NCBI RefSeq assembly: GCF_001418105.1
Contig: NZ_LIQI01000024.1
Span: 186,001 to 250,000, forward strand
From: Lacinutrix himadriensis
GTDB lineage: Bacteria > Bacteroidota > Bacteroidia > Flavobacteriales > Flavobacteriaceae
Direction: 5' to 3'
DNA: 64,000 nucleotides
In this document: piece by piece, positions 16,971 to 26,545 of the stretch
How positions within the stretch are numbered: position 1 is the first letter of the stretch
Layout of the letters: each line of letters begins with the position of its first letter
Made by a program: the position numbers and the translations under genes
The notes under the pieces: model-generated
The model's database searches: none
The model's input: the letters and a program-made list of their open reading frames with translations, nothing else
Told to the model about the DNA's origin: nothing

Positions 16971-19007
16971 ATGAACAAGCAAATTGACCAACAAGCAGCA
17001 GATAACATAAGAGCCTTGGCAGTAGCCATGGTAGAAAAAGCCAACTCAGGACATCCAGGCGGACCAATGGGTGGAGCAGATTTTATGCATATTCTGTATT
17101 CCGAATTCTTTAACTACGATCCGTCAGATATGACATGGGCATTTAGAGATCGATTTTTTATGGATGCTGGTCATTTATCTACGTTAATGTATGCGCAATA
17201 TTATCTTTTAGGAAATTACAAAAAAGACGATGTAGCAAACTTTAGACAATGGGGATCTATAACTCCTGGTCATCCAGAAGTAGATGTTGCTAGAGGTGTT
17301 GAAAATACTTCGGGACCTTTAGGTCAAGGACATACTATGGGTGTTGGAGCTGCAATTGCTGCCAAATATTTACAAGCACGTTCTGGAGATTGGATGAATC
17401 ATAAAATATATGGTTTTATTTCGGATGGAGGAATTCAAGAAGAAATTTCGCAAGGAGCAGGTAGAATTGCTGGTCATTTAGGTTTGAATAACTTTATTAT
17501 GTTTTTCGATTCTAATGATATTCAATTATCGACTTCTACAGATGAGGTAACTTCGGAAGATACCGCAATGAAGTATGAAGCTTGGGGTTGGAAAGTAGTA
17601 ACTATCGATGGTCATAATCATGACGAAATTAGAAAAGCGCTAACAGACGCGAATAACGAAACAGAAAAACCGACTTTAATTATTGGTAAAACAATAATGG
17701 GTAAAGGTTGTGTTACTGAAGATGGAAGTAAGTTTGAAGGACATTGTGAATCTCACGGACAACCAATTAGTAATACAGGAGCAGATTACGAAAAAACATT
17801 ATTAAACTTAGGAGCAAATCCAGAAAGTCCTTTCGATATTTATGAAGATGTGCAAGCATTTTATAAAAATATTGTAGCTGAAAAAACAGCAAAAGCGGCC
17901 GAAAAGAAAGCAGAAATTACTACTTGGAGAAATGCAAACGAAGCATTAGCTACTAAATTGGACTTCTTCTTATCTGGGGAATTACCAGAATTAGATTTTT
18001 CTACTATCGAGCATAAAGCAGGATTGGCAACAAGAGCTGCTTCCTCTGGAGTGCTAGGGTATTTAGCAGAGAATGTAGAAAACATGATTGTTTCTTCTGC
18101 CGATTTATCCAATTCAGATAAAACAGATGGTTTCTTAAAGAAAACACACGCTATTCAAAAAGGAGACTTTTCAGGTTCTTTCTTACAAGCAGGTGTTGCC
18201 GAGTTAACCATGGCTTGTATTGCAAACGGATTAGCATTACACGGAGGAGTTATTCCTGTAGTAGCAACATTCTTTGTGTTTTCCGATTATATGAAACCTG
18301 CAATTCGTTTAACTGCTCTTCAAGAATTAGGTGTGAAATTTGTTTGGACACATGATGCATTTAGAGTAGGTGAAGATGGACCAACACACCAACCAATTGA
18401 GCAAGAAGCGCAAATACGTTTATTAGAAAAATTAAAAAACCATAGTGGAGATCCTAGTTTCTTAGCGTTACGTCCTGCAGATTCTGCAGAAACTAGCGTG
18501 GCTTGGAAAATGGCTTTAGAAAACAAAAGCAGACCAACTGGTTTAATTTTATCTAGACAAGGAATTAAAGATATCGAACCTCAAGGAGATTCCAGATATA
18601 ACGAAGCTTTAGCTGCCGAAAAAGGTGGTTACTTAGTAAAAGAAGTAGCAAATCCAGATGTGGTTTTAATTGCAAACGGATCGGAAGTTGCAACATTATT
18701 TGCTGCAGCAGAAATATTAGAAAAAGAGAATAATTTAAAAGTGAATATCGCTTCTGTAATTTCAGAAGGTGTTTTTAGATTACAATCTAAGGAATATCAA
18801 AATAGCGTCATTCCTAAAGACAAACCATTATTTGGTTTAACAGCAGGTTTACCAGTAAACTTAGAAGGTTTAGTTGGTGATTCTGGTAAAGTTTTTGGTT
18901 TAGATCACTTTGGTTATTCTGCACCAGCAAAAGTATTAGACGAGAAATTTGGCTTTACTGGAGAAAAAGTAAGCAAACAAGTATTAGAATATTTACAAAC
19001 CGTATAA
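16971..19007 (+). CDS. tkt: transketolase
   Basis: 678-residue full-length transketolase (usual length 650-680) of the non-oxidative pentose phosphate pathway. It transfers a two-carbon unit using thiamine diphosphate. Visible motifs: [10 protein letters not shown] near the N-terminus, the GHGxG-like [11 protein letters not shown], the ThDP segment [10 protein letters not shown], and the pyrimidine-domain [18 protein letters not shown]. All three domains are on one chain, unlike the split enzymes of many anaerobes. Followed after 10 nt by transaldolase. A near-consensus -7 element CATCTTTG lies at 16911-16918. Confidence 0.96.
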   Translation: MNKQIDQQAADNIRALAVAMVEKANSGHPGGPMGGADFMHILYSEFFNYDPSDMTWAFRDRFFMDAGHLSTLMYAQYYLLGNYKKDDVANFRQWGSITPGHPEVDVARGVENTSGPLGQGHTMGVGAAIAAKYLQARSGDWMNHKIYGFISDGGIQEEISQGAGRIAGHLGLNNFIMFFDSNDIQLSTSTDEVTSEDTAMKYEAWGWKVVTIDGHNHDEIRKALTDANNETEKPTLIIGKTIMGKGCVTEDGSKFEGHCESHGQPISNTGADYEKTLLNLGANPESPFDIYEDVQAFYKNIVAEKTAKAAEKKAEITTWRNANEALATKLDFFLSGELPELDFSTIEHKAGLATRAASSGVLGYLAENVENMIVSSADLSNSDKTDGFLKKTHAIQKGDFSGSFLQAGVAELTMACIANGLALHGGVIPVVATFFVFSDYMKPAIRLTALQELGVKFVWTHDAFRVGEDGPTHQPIEQEAQIRLLEKLKNHSGDPSFLALRPADSAETSVAWKMALENKSRPTGLILSRQGIKDIEPQGDSRYNEALAAEKGGYLVKEVANPDVVLIANGSEVATLFAAAEILEKENNLKVNIASVISEGVFRLQSKEYQNSVIPKDKPLFGLTAGLPVNLEGLVGDSGKVFGLDHFGYSAPAKVLDEKFGFTGEKVSKQVLEYLQTV

Positions 19008-19017
19008 CATAATAAAT

Positions 19018-19671
19018 ATGAAATTTTTTATAGACACTGCAAACCTAGACCAAATTAAAGAAGCACAAGATTTAGGTGTTTTAGATGGGGTAACAACCAA
19101 TCCGTCTTTAATGGCGAAGGAAGGAATTACTGGAGCAGAAAATATTTTAAACCACTACAAAAAGATTTGTGAAGTAGTAGAAGGCGATGTTTCGGCAGAA
19201 GTTATTGCTACAGATTTTGATGGTATGGTAAAAGAAGGTGAAGCTTTAGCTGCATTGCATCCTCAGATTGTTGTAAAACTTCCTATGATTGCAGATGGTG
19301 TAAAAGCTTGTAAGTATTTTTCAGATAAAGGAATAAAAACCAACGTAACTTTAGTGTTTTCAGCAGGACAAGCATTATTAGCTGCTAAAGCTGGAGCAAC
19401 TTATGTTTCTCCATTCTTAGGAAGATTAGATGATATCTCTACTGATGGTTTAAACCTTGTAGATGAAATTAGAATTATTTATGATAATTACGGATTTCAA
19501 ACACAAATCTTAGCAGCATCTATTCGTAATACGATGCACGTGATTAACTGTGCTAAAATAGGAGCAGATGTAATGACTGGGCCTTTATCTTCTATTACAG
19601 GATTATTAAAACACCCTTTAACAGATAGTGGTTTAGCTAAGTTTTTAGAAGACTATAATAAAGGAAACTAA
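19018..19671 (+). CDS. tal: transaldolase, TalC/FSA type
   Basis: 217-residue short-form transaldolase (fructose-6-phosphate aldolase-like subfamily). It begins [16 protein letters not shown] with the usual GVTTNPSL, and the Schiff-base lysine is in IVVKLPMI. It interconverts sedoheptulose-7-P and glyceraldehyde-3-P with erythrose-4-P and fructose-6-P. The neighbour transketolase supports transaldolase rather than FSA activity. Two hairpins follow. Confidence 0.94.
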   Translation: MKFFIDTANLDQIKEAQDLGVLDGVTTNPSLMAKEGITGAENILNHYKKICEVVEGDVSAEVIATDFDGMVKEGEALAALHPQIVVKLPMIADGVKACKYFSDKGIKTNVTLVFSAGQALLAAKAGATYVSPFLGRLDDISTDGLNLVDEIRIIYDNYGFQTQILAASIRNTMHVINCAKIGADVMTGPLSSITGLLKHPLTDSGLAKFLEDYNKGN

Positions 19672-19673
19672 AA

Positions 19674-19752
19674 CAATATTCCTTATTTTTTTATAAGAAG
19701 AATATTGTAGTATTAAAAGCAGGTTGTAATCTAATTTACATCCTGCTTTTTT
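19674..19752 (+). terminator. tandem hairpins ending the tkt-tal operon
   Basis: First hairpin CAATATTC-CTTAT / ATAAG..GAATATTG (19674-19707). The second has stem AAAAGCAGG (19715-19723) and CCTGCTTTT (19742-19750) followed by more T, a standard rho-independent terminator. Confidence 0.8.
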
Positions 19753-19853
19753 GTTTTGTGAAAAGAGATAATTAATGGTAAATATATGTTATTAGTAGTT
19801 TTCTAATAAATTAATTTCGGTAATTTGTAATCCAATATTAAAAGTTGTTTTCC

Positions 19854-20444
19854 ATGATTTGGTACTTGATCATATTCCATGTTTTATCTTTTCATAATCT
19901 AAATTTAAATACAAACGATACCCATTTAAAATTCGATATCGTTTTAAAAGAAAAGATTGTAGGGCAGCTTCAGGCGTCCAAAACCTTTAAAGATTCTAAA
20001 ATTCATTATCAGAGTGCTACTAATATCAGTACTAGGTTTATAACAGATCTCTCTGTAAATTATAAATACAATGTGGTTTTTAATAATCACAATTTAAAAA
20101 AGGCAGATGTTTATATCACAATAAATAATAAACCACATGCAGAAACAAGCACAGAATGGCAAGGAGATCATTATCTAATTAAACAAAATGATGATAAAGC
20201 AAGGTTTTATGATGAAACCATTAATTACAGTACTATTTTAATGTATTTTGAGGAACCAAAAGATGTTGTTTCTTGTTTTTCGGAAGAAGATGGAAGTATA
20301 AATACCATTATTCCTTTAGGAAATCATACCTATAAGAAGGTAAACGCTAAAGGAAAAGAAAACATTTATTACTATAAAAAAGGAAAGCTTATCAGAGCAG
20401 AAATTGATGGCGGATTAATTAGCTTTCAAATGATAGCCAAATAG
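19854..20444 (+). CDS. DUF6134 family protein
   Basis: 196 residues from ATG at 19854. An N-terminal hydrophobic segment (1-15) could be a signal peptide or anchor. The rest is a beta-rich domain with the family pattern: LKFDIVLKEK, a VNYKYNVVF strand, ITINNKPHA, YFEEPKD, and C-terminal YYYKKGKLIRAEIDGG. The family is common in Flavobacteriia and its function is unknown. It stands alone between the tal terminator and the patatin gene. Confidence 0.8.
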   Translation: MIWYLIIFHVLSFHNLNLNTNDTHLKFDIVLKEKIVGQLQASKTFKDSKIHYQSATNISTRFITDLSVNYKYNVVFNNHNLKKADVYITINNKPHAETSTEWQGDHYLIKQNDDKARFYDETINYSTILMYFEEPKDVVSCFSEEDGSINTIIPLGNHTYKKVNAKGKENIYYYKKGKLIRAEIDGGLISFQMIAK

Positions 20445-20480
20445 ATGTAGTTATTAATAAGTGTGTAAATTCTCAGAAAA

Positions 20481-21260
20481 ATGAATATAGGATTAGTTTT
20501 ATCCGGTGGCGGAGTTCGAGGAGTAGCGCATATTGGAGCTATAAAAGCATTAGAAGAAGCAGGAATATATCCTACGCATATCTCTGGTACAAGTGCTGGA
20601 GCAATAGTTGGTTCTTTATATGCTGCAGGTTTAGGTTGGGAAGAAATGCTTCATTTTTTTAAAACAGTACCCATTTTTAAAACGAGTAAATTTACCTTTA
20701 AAAAACCTGGTTTTATAGATACCGAAAAGCTTGCCGATGAATTTAAAAGCTTTTTTCCAATAGATGATTTTAATAGTTTGCAGAAAAGACTTTTTGTTGC
20801 GGCTACCAATATAGAAACCGGGAAATTGAAGATTTTTAGCGCTGGCGAATTAATAAAACCAATATTAGCATCTGCTTCTTTTCCAGGTGTTTTTACTCCT
20901 GTTACTATTGATAAATCCCATTATATAGATGGAGGTGTACTCAATAATTTTCCTACAGAACCTTTAAAAGGGATATGTCCATCTATTTTTGGTGTGTATG
21001 TAAATCCTTTAAAACCAATTAAAGTAAAAAGCTTAAAACACTCTTATTCTGTATTAGAAAGAGCATATAAAATTATGGCTGAATCGCATTCTATTGCAAA
21101 ATTTTCAGATTGTAATTTGGTGATATCACCAGAGGAATTAATAAGTTTTGGTACTTTTAATATGAAAAGTATGGATGCTATATTCAATCTTGGCTATACA
21201 AGTACCAAAGAAGAATTAGCAAATAATGCCTCTCGTTTAACAGAAATTATAAAAGGTTAA
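20481..21260 (+). CDS. patatin-like phospholipase (RssA/YlbK type)
   Basis: 259 residues. Oxyanion loop SGGGVRG (8-14), nucleophile elbow GTSAG (36-40, Ser38) and dyad aspartate in YIDGGV are all present, so the Ser-Asp dyad is intact. No signal peptide, so it is probably a cytosolic or membrane-associated lipid acyl hydrolase. Followed 36 nt later by an RNA methyltransferase gene. Confidence 0.93.
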   Translation: MNIGLVLSGGGVRGVAHIGAIKALEEAGIYPTHISGTSAGAIVGSLYAAGLGWEEMLHFFKTVPIFKTSKFTFKKPGFIDTEKLADEFKSFFPIDDFNSLQKRLFVAATNIETGKLKIFSAGELIKPILASASFPGVFTPVTIDKSHYIDGGVLNNFPTEPLKGICPSIFGVYVNPLKPIKVKSLKHSYSVLERAYKIMAESHSIAKFSDCNLVISPEELISFGTFNMKSMDAIFNLGYTSTKEELANNASRLTEIIKG

Positions 21261-21296
21261 TTTTCTAATTTATCCATAAAATTTTACTTTTGTAAA

Positions 21297-21755
21297 ATGG
21301 TAGATAATTTTGAAAATGAATATTTCGGCATCGGAATTCAAAACGGAAAAACCCCCGAAAACTTAGGCGTACTATGGCGAACTGCTCAAAATTTAGGAGC
21401 GAGTTATATTTTTACAATAGGAAATAGATATGCCAAACAAGCTTGCGATACACACAATGCGGTAAAGGCAATGCCATATTTTCATTATGATACTTTCGAA
21501 GATTTTTATAACAATATCCCAAAAGGAGCAAGATTAGTTGGTGTAGAGTTAGCCCCAACAGCTGTGCCTTTAGAAACCTTTCATCATCCTAGACGTTGTG
21601 TGTATTTATTAGGCGCAGAAGATCATGGGTTATCGAAACAAGCCATAGAAAAAAGTCATTTTTTGATTAAATTTAAATCGCAATTAAGCCTAAATGTATC
21701 CGTTGCAGGAAGTATTGTTATGTATGATAGAGGTATAAACAAACCAAGGTCGTAA
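21297..21755 (+). CDS. TrmH/SpoU-family RNA 2'-O-methyltransferase
   Basis: 152 residues, a SPOUT knotted methyltransferase without the N-terminal substrate-binding domain of full TrmH. The three SpoU motifs are clear: NLGVLWRTAQNLGA, YLLGAEDHGLS and LSLNVSVAGSIVMYDR. The target nucleotide in rRNA or tRNA cannot be inferred. 27 nt upstream of era. Confidence 0.9.
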   Translation: MVDNFENEYFGIGIQNGKTPENLGVLWRTAQNLGASYIFTIGNRYAKQACDTHNAVKAMPYFHYDTFEDFYNNIPKGARLVGVELAPTAVPLETFHHPRRCVYLLGAEDHGLSKQAIEKSHFLIKFKSQLSLNVSVAGSIVMYDRGINKPRS

Positions 21756-21782
21756 CTTTGCAATCTATTAAAAGGAAATAAA

Positions 21783-22664
21783 ATGAAACATAAAGCAGGT
21801 TTTGTAAATATAATTGGAAACCCAAACGTTGGTAAATCTACACTAATGAATGCCTTTGTAGGCGAAAAACTATCTATCATTACCTCTAAAGCGCAAACTA
21901 CGCGTCATAGAATTTTAGGTATTGTAAATGGTGAAGATTTTCAAGTAGTTCTTTCAGATACTCCTGGTATTATCAAGCCAGCTTATGAGTTACAAGCATC
22001 TATGATGGATTTTGTAAAGTCAGCATTTGAAGATGCAGATGTACTGATCTACATGGTAGAAATTGGAGAAAAAGAATTAAAAGACGAAGCCTTTTTTAAA
22101 AAAATTACCAATTCAAAAATTCCAGTTTTATTACTTCTTAATAAAATTGATAAATCCGATCAAGCACAATTAGAAGAACAAGTACAAACTTGGCAAGAAA
22201 AAGTGCCTAATGCAGAAATTTTTCCTATTTCCGCTTTAGAAGGTTTTAATGTAAAAGAAGTGTTTAATCGTATTCTAGATTTAATCCCAGAATCACCAGC
22301 CTTTTATCCAAAAGATCAACTTACAGATAAACCAGAACGTTTTTTTATAAACGAAAATATTAGAGAGAAAATCTTAATACATTACAAAAAGGAAATTCCT
22401 TATGCAGTGGAGGTAGATACCGAAGAATTTTTTGAAGAAGAAAAAATCATTCGTATTCGTTCTGTAATTATGGTGGAAAGAGAAACACAAAAAGGAATTA
22501 TTATTGGCCATAAAGGAGCTGCTTTAAAAAGAGTAGGAGTAGAAGCTAGAAAAGATTTGGAAAAATTCTTTGGTAAACAAATTCATTTAGAACTTTATGT
22601 GAAAGTGAATAAAAACTGGAGAAGTAATCAAAGACAGCTGAAACGTTTTGGTTACAATAACTAA
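21783..22664 (+). CDS. era: GTPase Era
   Basis: 293-residue essential GTPase of 30S subunit maturation that binds the 3' end of 16S rRNA. G1 GNPNVGKST (10-18), G3 DTPG, G4 NKID, and the C-terminal KH domain with GHKGAALKRVG are intact. Length is standard. Confidence 0.96.
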   Translation: MKHKAGFVNIIGNPNVGKSTLMNAFVGEKLSIITSKAQTTRHRILGIVNGEDFQVVLSDTPGIIKPAYELQASMMDFVKSAFEDADVLIYMVEIGEKELKDEAFFKKITNSKIPVLLLLNKIDKSDQAQLEEQVQTWQEKVPNAEIFPISALEGFNVKEVFNRILDLIPESPAFYPKDQLTDKPERFFINENIREKILIHYKKEIPYAVEVDTEEFFEEEKIIRIRSVIMVERETQKGIIIGHKGAALKRVGVEARKDLEKFFGKQIHLELYVKVNKNWRSNQRQLKRFGYNN

Positions 22665-22749
22665 CGATTGCTAATAGTTTCTTTTTATTAAGCTAACATT
22701 AACTTAAAATGGATGCAGCATATTTGGAGGATAAATAAATCCACCAAAT

Positions 22750-24270
22750 ATGAAAAAAATAAACACACTTTTATTAGTATTATGTATTGCAATATTTTCT
22801 AGTTGTGATAACGATGACAACAGTAATTCGCAAGACACGCCATTAAACACTACGGTAAATTTTCAATACAAATCTACCATTAATGTTGGAGGAGAAGGAG
22901 CGTCAGAAATCTCCGCTTTTGATGCAGTCACAAATAAGTTATATGTTGTTAATGTAGCATCCAATCAGATATCTGTTTTTGATATTTCAGATATAAACGC
23001 ACCTTTACAAGAGGCTCCAATAGATCTAAGTATTTACGGAGCACCAAATAGTGTTGCTGTTAAAGATGGAAAATTAGCAATAGCTGTAGAGGCTGCCGTG
23101 AAGCAAGATCCAGGAAAAATCTTAGTGTATAATACCGCGGATGACTCTTTATTAAATCAGTATAATGTAGGGGCATTACCAGATATGGTAACTTTTTCCA
23201 AAGACGGAAATTTAATTATTTCGGCTAATGAAGGAGAACCAAATGATGACTATACGGTAGATCCTATGGGAACTATTAGCATTATAGATTTAGCCGATAG
23301 TACAACCACCACTTTAGATTTTACAAGTTTTAATACACAACAAGCAGCGCTTGAAGCGCAAGGTTTTCGAGTTTTTGGTCCTGGAGCAACTTTAGCACAA
23401 GATGTAGAGCCGGAATATGTTGCCGTTTCTGAAGATTCACAAACCGCTTGGGTTTCCCTACAAGAAAATAACGGAATGGCTAAAGTAAATTTAATATCTA
23501 AAACTATTGAAGCTATTTATCCTTTCGGATTTAAAGATCATAGCATTGCAGGTAATGAACTTGATGTTAGTGATAAAGATGGTCTTACCACATTAAAAAA
23601 TTGGCCTGTTTTTGGCATGTATCAACCAGACGCTATTGTGAATGTAAATATTAATGGTACAGATTATATTATTTCAGCTAATGAAGGAGATTCTAGAGAT
23701 TATGATGGTTTTTCGGAAGAAGATAGAGTAGACGATTTAACTTTAGACGAAACTGTTTTTCCGCTAACTGAAGATTATCAAAACGAAATAAACCTAGGGC
23801 GTTTAAAAACAACAAATACTTTGGGAGATATAGATAATGATGGCGATAATGATGTTATCTATTCGTATGGTGCAAGATCTTTTAGTGTATGGTCTGCAAA
23901 CGGAAACTTAGTGTATGATAGTGGAAACAGTATCGCTACAGAAACATTAGCATTAACACCTAATAGGTTTAATGATGAAGATAAAAGAAGTGATGATAAA
24001 GGTGCAGAACCAGAAGCTGTAGAGGTTTTAAATATTGGCAATGAACGTTATATTCTTTTTGTAGGTTTAGAGCGTACAGATCAAGTGATGGTTTATGATA
24101 TTACTAATCCAACTGCACCAACATTTTTATCTGTTTTATCTCATGCAGGAGATGAAGCTCCAGAAGGCGTTTTAATTATTCCGGCGATAACTAGTCCAAC
24201 AGGAAACGATTTGTTAGTAGTTTCTAATGAAGATAGTGGTACCGTTAGTTTTTATGAAAACGAACAGTAA
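22750..24270 (+). CDS. choice-of-anchor I family lipoprotein (beta-propeller)
   Basis: 506 residues. A lipoprotein signal peptide ends IFSSC with Cys19. The remainder is a seven-bladed-propeller-like domain (YVVNVASNQISVFDIS, ISANEGEPNDDY twice in similar form, VEPEYVAVSEDSQTAWVS) matching the mesenchyme-like choice-of-anchor I family. It includes a calcium-like acidic stretch DIDNDGDNDV. Probably faces the outer surface or periplasm; function unknown. Followed by a bidirectional terminator. Confidence 0.85.
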   Translation: MKKINTLLLVLCIAIFSSCDNDDNSNSQDTPLNTTVNFQYKSTINVGGEGASEISAFDAVTNKLYVVNVASNQISVFDISDINAPLQEAPIDLSIYGAPNSVAVKDGKLAIAVEAAVKQDPGKILVYNTADDSLLNQYNVGALPDMVTFSKDGNLIISANEGEPNDDYTVDPMGTISIIDLADSTTTTLDFTSFNTQQAALEAQGFRVFGPGATLAQDVEPEYVAVSEDSQTAWVSLQENNGMAKVNLISKTIEAIYPFGFKDHSIAGNELDVSDKDGLTTLKNWPVFGMYQPDAIVNVNINGTDYIISANEGDSRDYDGFSEEDRVDDLTLDETVFPLTEDYQNEINLGRLKTTNTLGDIDNDGDNDVIYSYGARSFSVWSANGNLVYDSGNSIATETLALTPNRFNDEDKRSDDKGAEPEAVEVLNIGNERYILFVGLERTDQVMVYDITNPTAPTFLSVLSHAGDEAPEGVLIIPAITSPTGNDLLVVSNEDSGTVSFYENEQ

Positions 24271-24280
24271 AAATATCTCA

Positions 24281-24320
24281 CATAAAAAAAACCTTAGTTT
24301 TTACTAAGGCTTTTTTTATG
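24281..24320. terminator. bidirectional terminator between convergent genes
   Basis: CCTTAGT (24292-24298) pairs with ACTAAGG (24303-24309) around TTTT. Outside the stem, CATAAAAAAA and TTTTTTTATG also pair. The symmetrical A/T tracts suit both the upstream plus-strand gene and the minus-strand gene ending at 24340. Confidence 0.85.
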
Positions 24321-24339
24321 TGTTATTTTAAAATTAGAA

Positions 24340-24861
24340 CTAGGTATGCATGGCGTGAATACCTTCATTTCTTAAAGTATCTCGCATGAAAGTATGCAGT
24401 TCGTGCATCTGGTCTGTTCCTGTTTTTTTTCCAATGCTTCCACCAAAATAAAGCGCAACCCAAATGATTACCATAAATAGGGTTGTTGCTAGTTGTAAGG
24501 AGTAATTATTGTCTAAAGACCAATTGGTATATGCCCAAACACCAAAACCGAAAAATAGTCCGATAACTATAAAATGGAAAAACATAAACATCGTCCATAC
24601 GGTTGGGTTCGGACCAAATAAACCATAGATAGTACTGTTGGTATTGGTTTCGTTTTTATTAATTTCTAAATGCAATTGTGGCGACCAAAAGTGTTGCTTT
24701 GCTCTAGGGATTTTAATAAAAACATGATCATCTACTCGAGATACAATAAAATCGGTTTGTGCGTTTTTAGTGTCTTCAAATAGTTTTAAAAGTGTTTCAT
24801 TATCCACATTTACATCAAATTTAAAACGAGGTCTTAATACTATTTCATTGGTTAAGGACAT
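24340..24861 (-). CDS. membrane protein of unknown function
   Basis: 173 residues. A soluble N-terminal half (1-85) reads as a small alpha/beta domain with an HVFIKIPRAKQHFWSPQL stretch. Two transmembrane helices follow (about 91-112 and 122-144) and a short cytosolic tail. I recognise it only as a type often seen in Flavobacteriaceae. The start is supported by a free upstream region; single-gene transcript. Confidence 0.75.
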   Translation of the reverse strand: MSLTNEIVLRPRFKFDVNVDNETLLKLFEDTKNAQTDFIVSRVDDHVFIKIPRAKQHFWSPQLHLEINKNETNTNSTIYGLFGPNPTVWTMFMFFHFIVIGLFFGFGVWAYTNWSLDNNYSLQLATTLFMVIIWVALYFGGSIGKKTGTDQMHELHTFMRDTLRNEGIHAMHT

Positions 24862-25077
24862 TTTGCAGGTTTTTAATGTTTCAATGTACCCTTTTTTCTA
24901 CAAATTTGTTTAGATTTTTTTTAGGGAAGCGAAAACGAAGCTGTAATGCCCCTTTTAGTTTTCTTTTATAACTTGCATAACATGAGTAGATAAAGGGATA
25001 AAGAAGGTAAAAGAGATTCATAAAAATGATTTTTCAGCGAATTGAAAAAAAAAGAGATAAAATCAATAACTAAACAC

Positions 25078-25085
25078 TACATTTG
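25078..25085 (+). promoter_or_regulatory. -7 element of der
   Basis: TACATTTG is a perfect TAnnTTTG match 42 nt before the der ATG. No convincing -33 element is visible. The rest of the 24862-25127 gap is AT-rich with nothing else I can support. Confidence 0.5.
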
Positions 25086-25127
25086 CACTCGCTTACAGGA
25101 TATGTAATGCAGATAAAACATGAAATT

Positions 25128-26441
25128 ATGAGTAATATAGTAGCTATTGTAGGAAGACCAAATGTTGGAAAATCAACATTTTTTAACCGTTTAATTCAAC
25201 GTAGAGAAGCCATTGTCGATGCAGTAAGTGGTGTAACTAGAGACAGACATTACGGTAAAAGTGATTGGAACGGAAAAGAATTTTCGTTAATTGACACAGG
25301 AGGATATGTAAAAGGAAGCGATGATGTTTTTGAAGCAGAAATCGATAAGCAAGTAGTTTTAGCTATAGAAGAAGCAGATGCCATTATCTTTATGGTAGAT
25401 GTAGAATCTGGTGTTACAGGAATGGATGAAGATGTTGCTAAATTACTTCGTAAAGTAACAAAACCCGTATTTTTAGTAGTAAATAAAGTAGATAATGGTA
25501 AACGTGCCGAAGATGCTGTAGAATTTTATTCTTTAGGTCTTGGTGAGTATTATACCGTTGCAAGTATAAATGGTAGTGGTACAGGAGATCTATTAGATGA
25601 TCTTGTAAAAGCTTTACCAGAAGTGGAAGAAGTAGAAGAAGAGGCCGAAGCGCTTCCTCGTTTTGCTGTAGTTGGTCGTCCTAATGCAGGGAAATCTTCA
25701 TTTATTAATGCTTTAATAGGAGAAGATAGATACATTGTTACCGATGTAGCTGGAACAACTAGAGATTCTATAGATACGAAATACAATCGTTTTGGTTTTG
25801 AATTTAACCTTGTAGATACTGCAGGAATTAGAAAAAAATCGAAAGTAAAAGAAGATTTAGAATTTTATTCTGTAATGCGAAGCGTTAGAGCAATAGAACA
25901 TTGTGATGTTTGTCTTGTCGTTTTAGATGCCACTCGTGGATTTGATGGTCAAGTACAAAATATTTTTTGGTTAGCACAACGTAACAGAAAAGGTATTGTT
26001 GTTTTAGTGAATAAATGGGATTTAGTTGAGGATAAGGACAACAGAACCATGAAAGAATTTGAACGCGCAATTAAACAACAAATGGAGCCTTTTACAGATG
26101 TACCTGTTGTATTTATTTCTGTGTTAAATAAACAACGTATTTATAAAGCAATTGAAACTGCTGTAGAGGTTTACAAAAACAGAAGCAAACGTATTAAAAC
26201 AAGTGTGCTTAATGAGGTGATGTTACCTATCATAGAAAACCGTCCGCCACCAGCACTTAAAGCGAAATTTGTAAAAATTAAGTACATCATGCAATTGCCA
26301 ACTCCGCAACCGCAATTTGCATTTTTCTGTAACTTACCACAATATGTAAAAGATCCGTATAAACGATTTTTGGAAAATAAATTACGTGAGAAATTCGATT
26401 TTCATGGTGTTCCAATAAGTGTGTATATGCGTAAGAAGTAA
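25128..26441 (+). CDS. der: ribosome biogenesis GTPase Der (EngA)
   Basis: 437 residues, the usual length, from ATG at 25128 ([17 protein letters not shown]). Longer in-frame starts at 25083 and 25107 add residues without homology. Two tandem G domains with P-loops GRPNVGKST and [10 protein letters not shown]3 DTGG and DTAG, NKVD and NKWD, then a KH-like domain. It acts in 50S subunit assembly. Confidence 0.96.
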   Translation: MSNIVAIVGRPNVGKSTFFNRLIQRREAIVDAVSGVTRDRHYGKSDWNGKEFSLIDTGGYVKGSDDVFEAEIDKQVVLAIEEADAIIFMVDVESGVTGMDEDVAKLLRKVTKPVFLVVNKVDNGKRAEDAVEFYSLGLGEYYTVASINGSGTGDLLDDLVKALPEVEEVEEEAEALPRFAVVGRPNAGKSSFINALIGEDRYIVTDVAGTTRDSIDTKYNRFGFEFNLVDTAGIRKKSKVKEDLEFYSVMRSVRAIEHCDVCLVVLDATRGFDGQVQNIFWLAQRNRKGIVVLVNKWDLVEDKDNRTMKEFERAIKQQMEPFTDVPVVFISVLNKQRIYKAIETAVEVYKNRSKRIKTSVLNEVMLPIIENRPPPALKAKFVKIKYIMQLPTPQPQFAFFCNLPQYVKDPYKRFLENKLREKFDFHGVPISVYMRKK

Positions 26442-26545
26442 TCTGAATCTTACATTATTTTATCGTTTTTTTAAGATAATTAGCACTAAAGTCTGCCTAT
26501 ATTCGTTATAGGTAACCATACTGCTATTCATCAATCAAACCAATC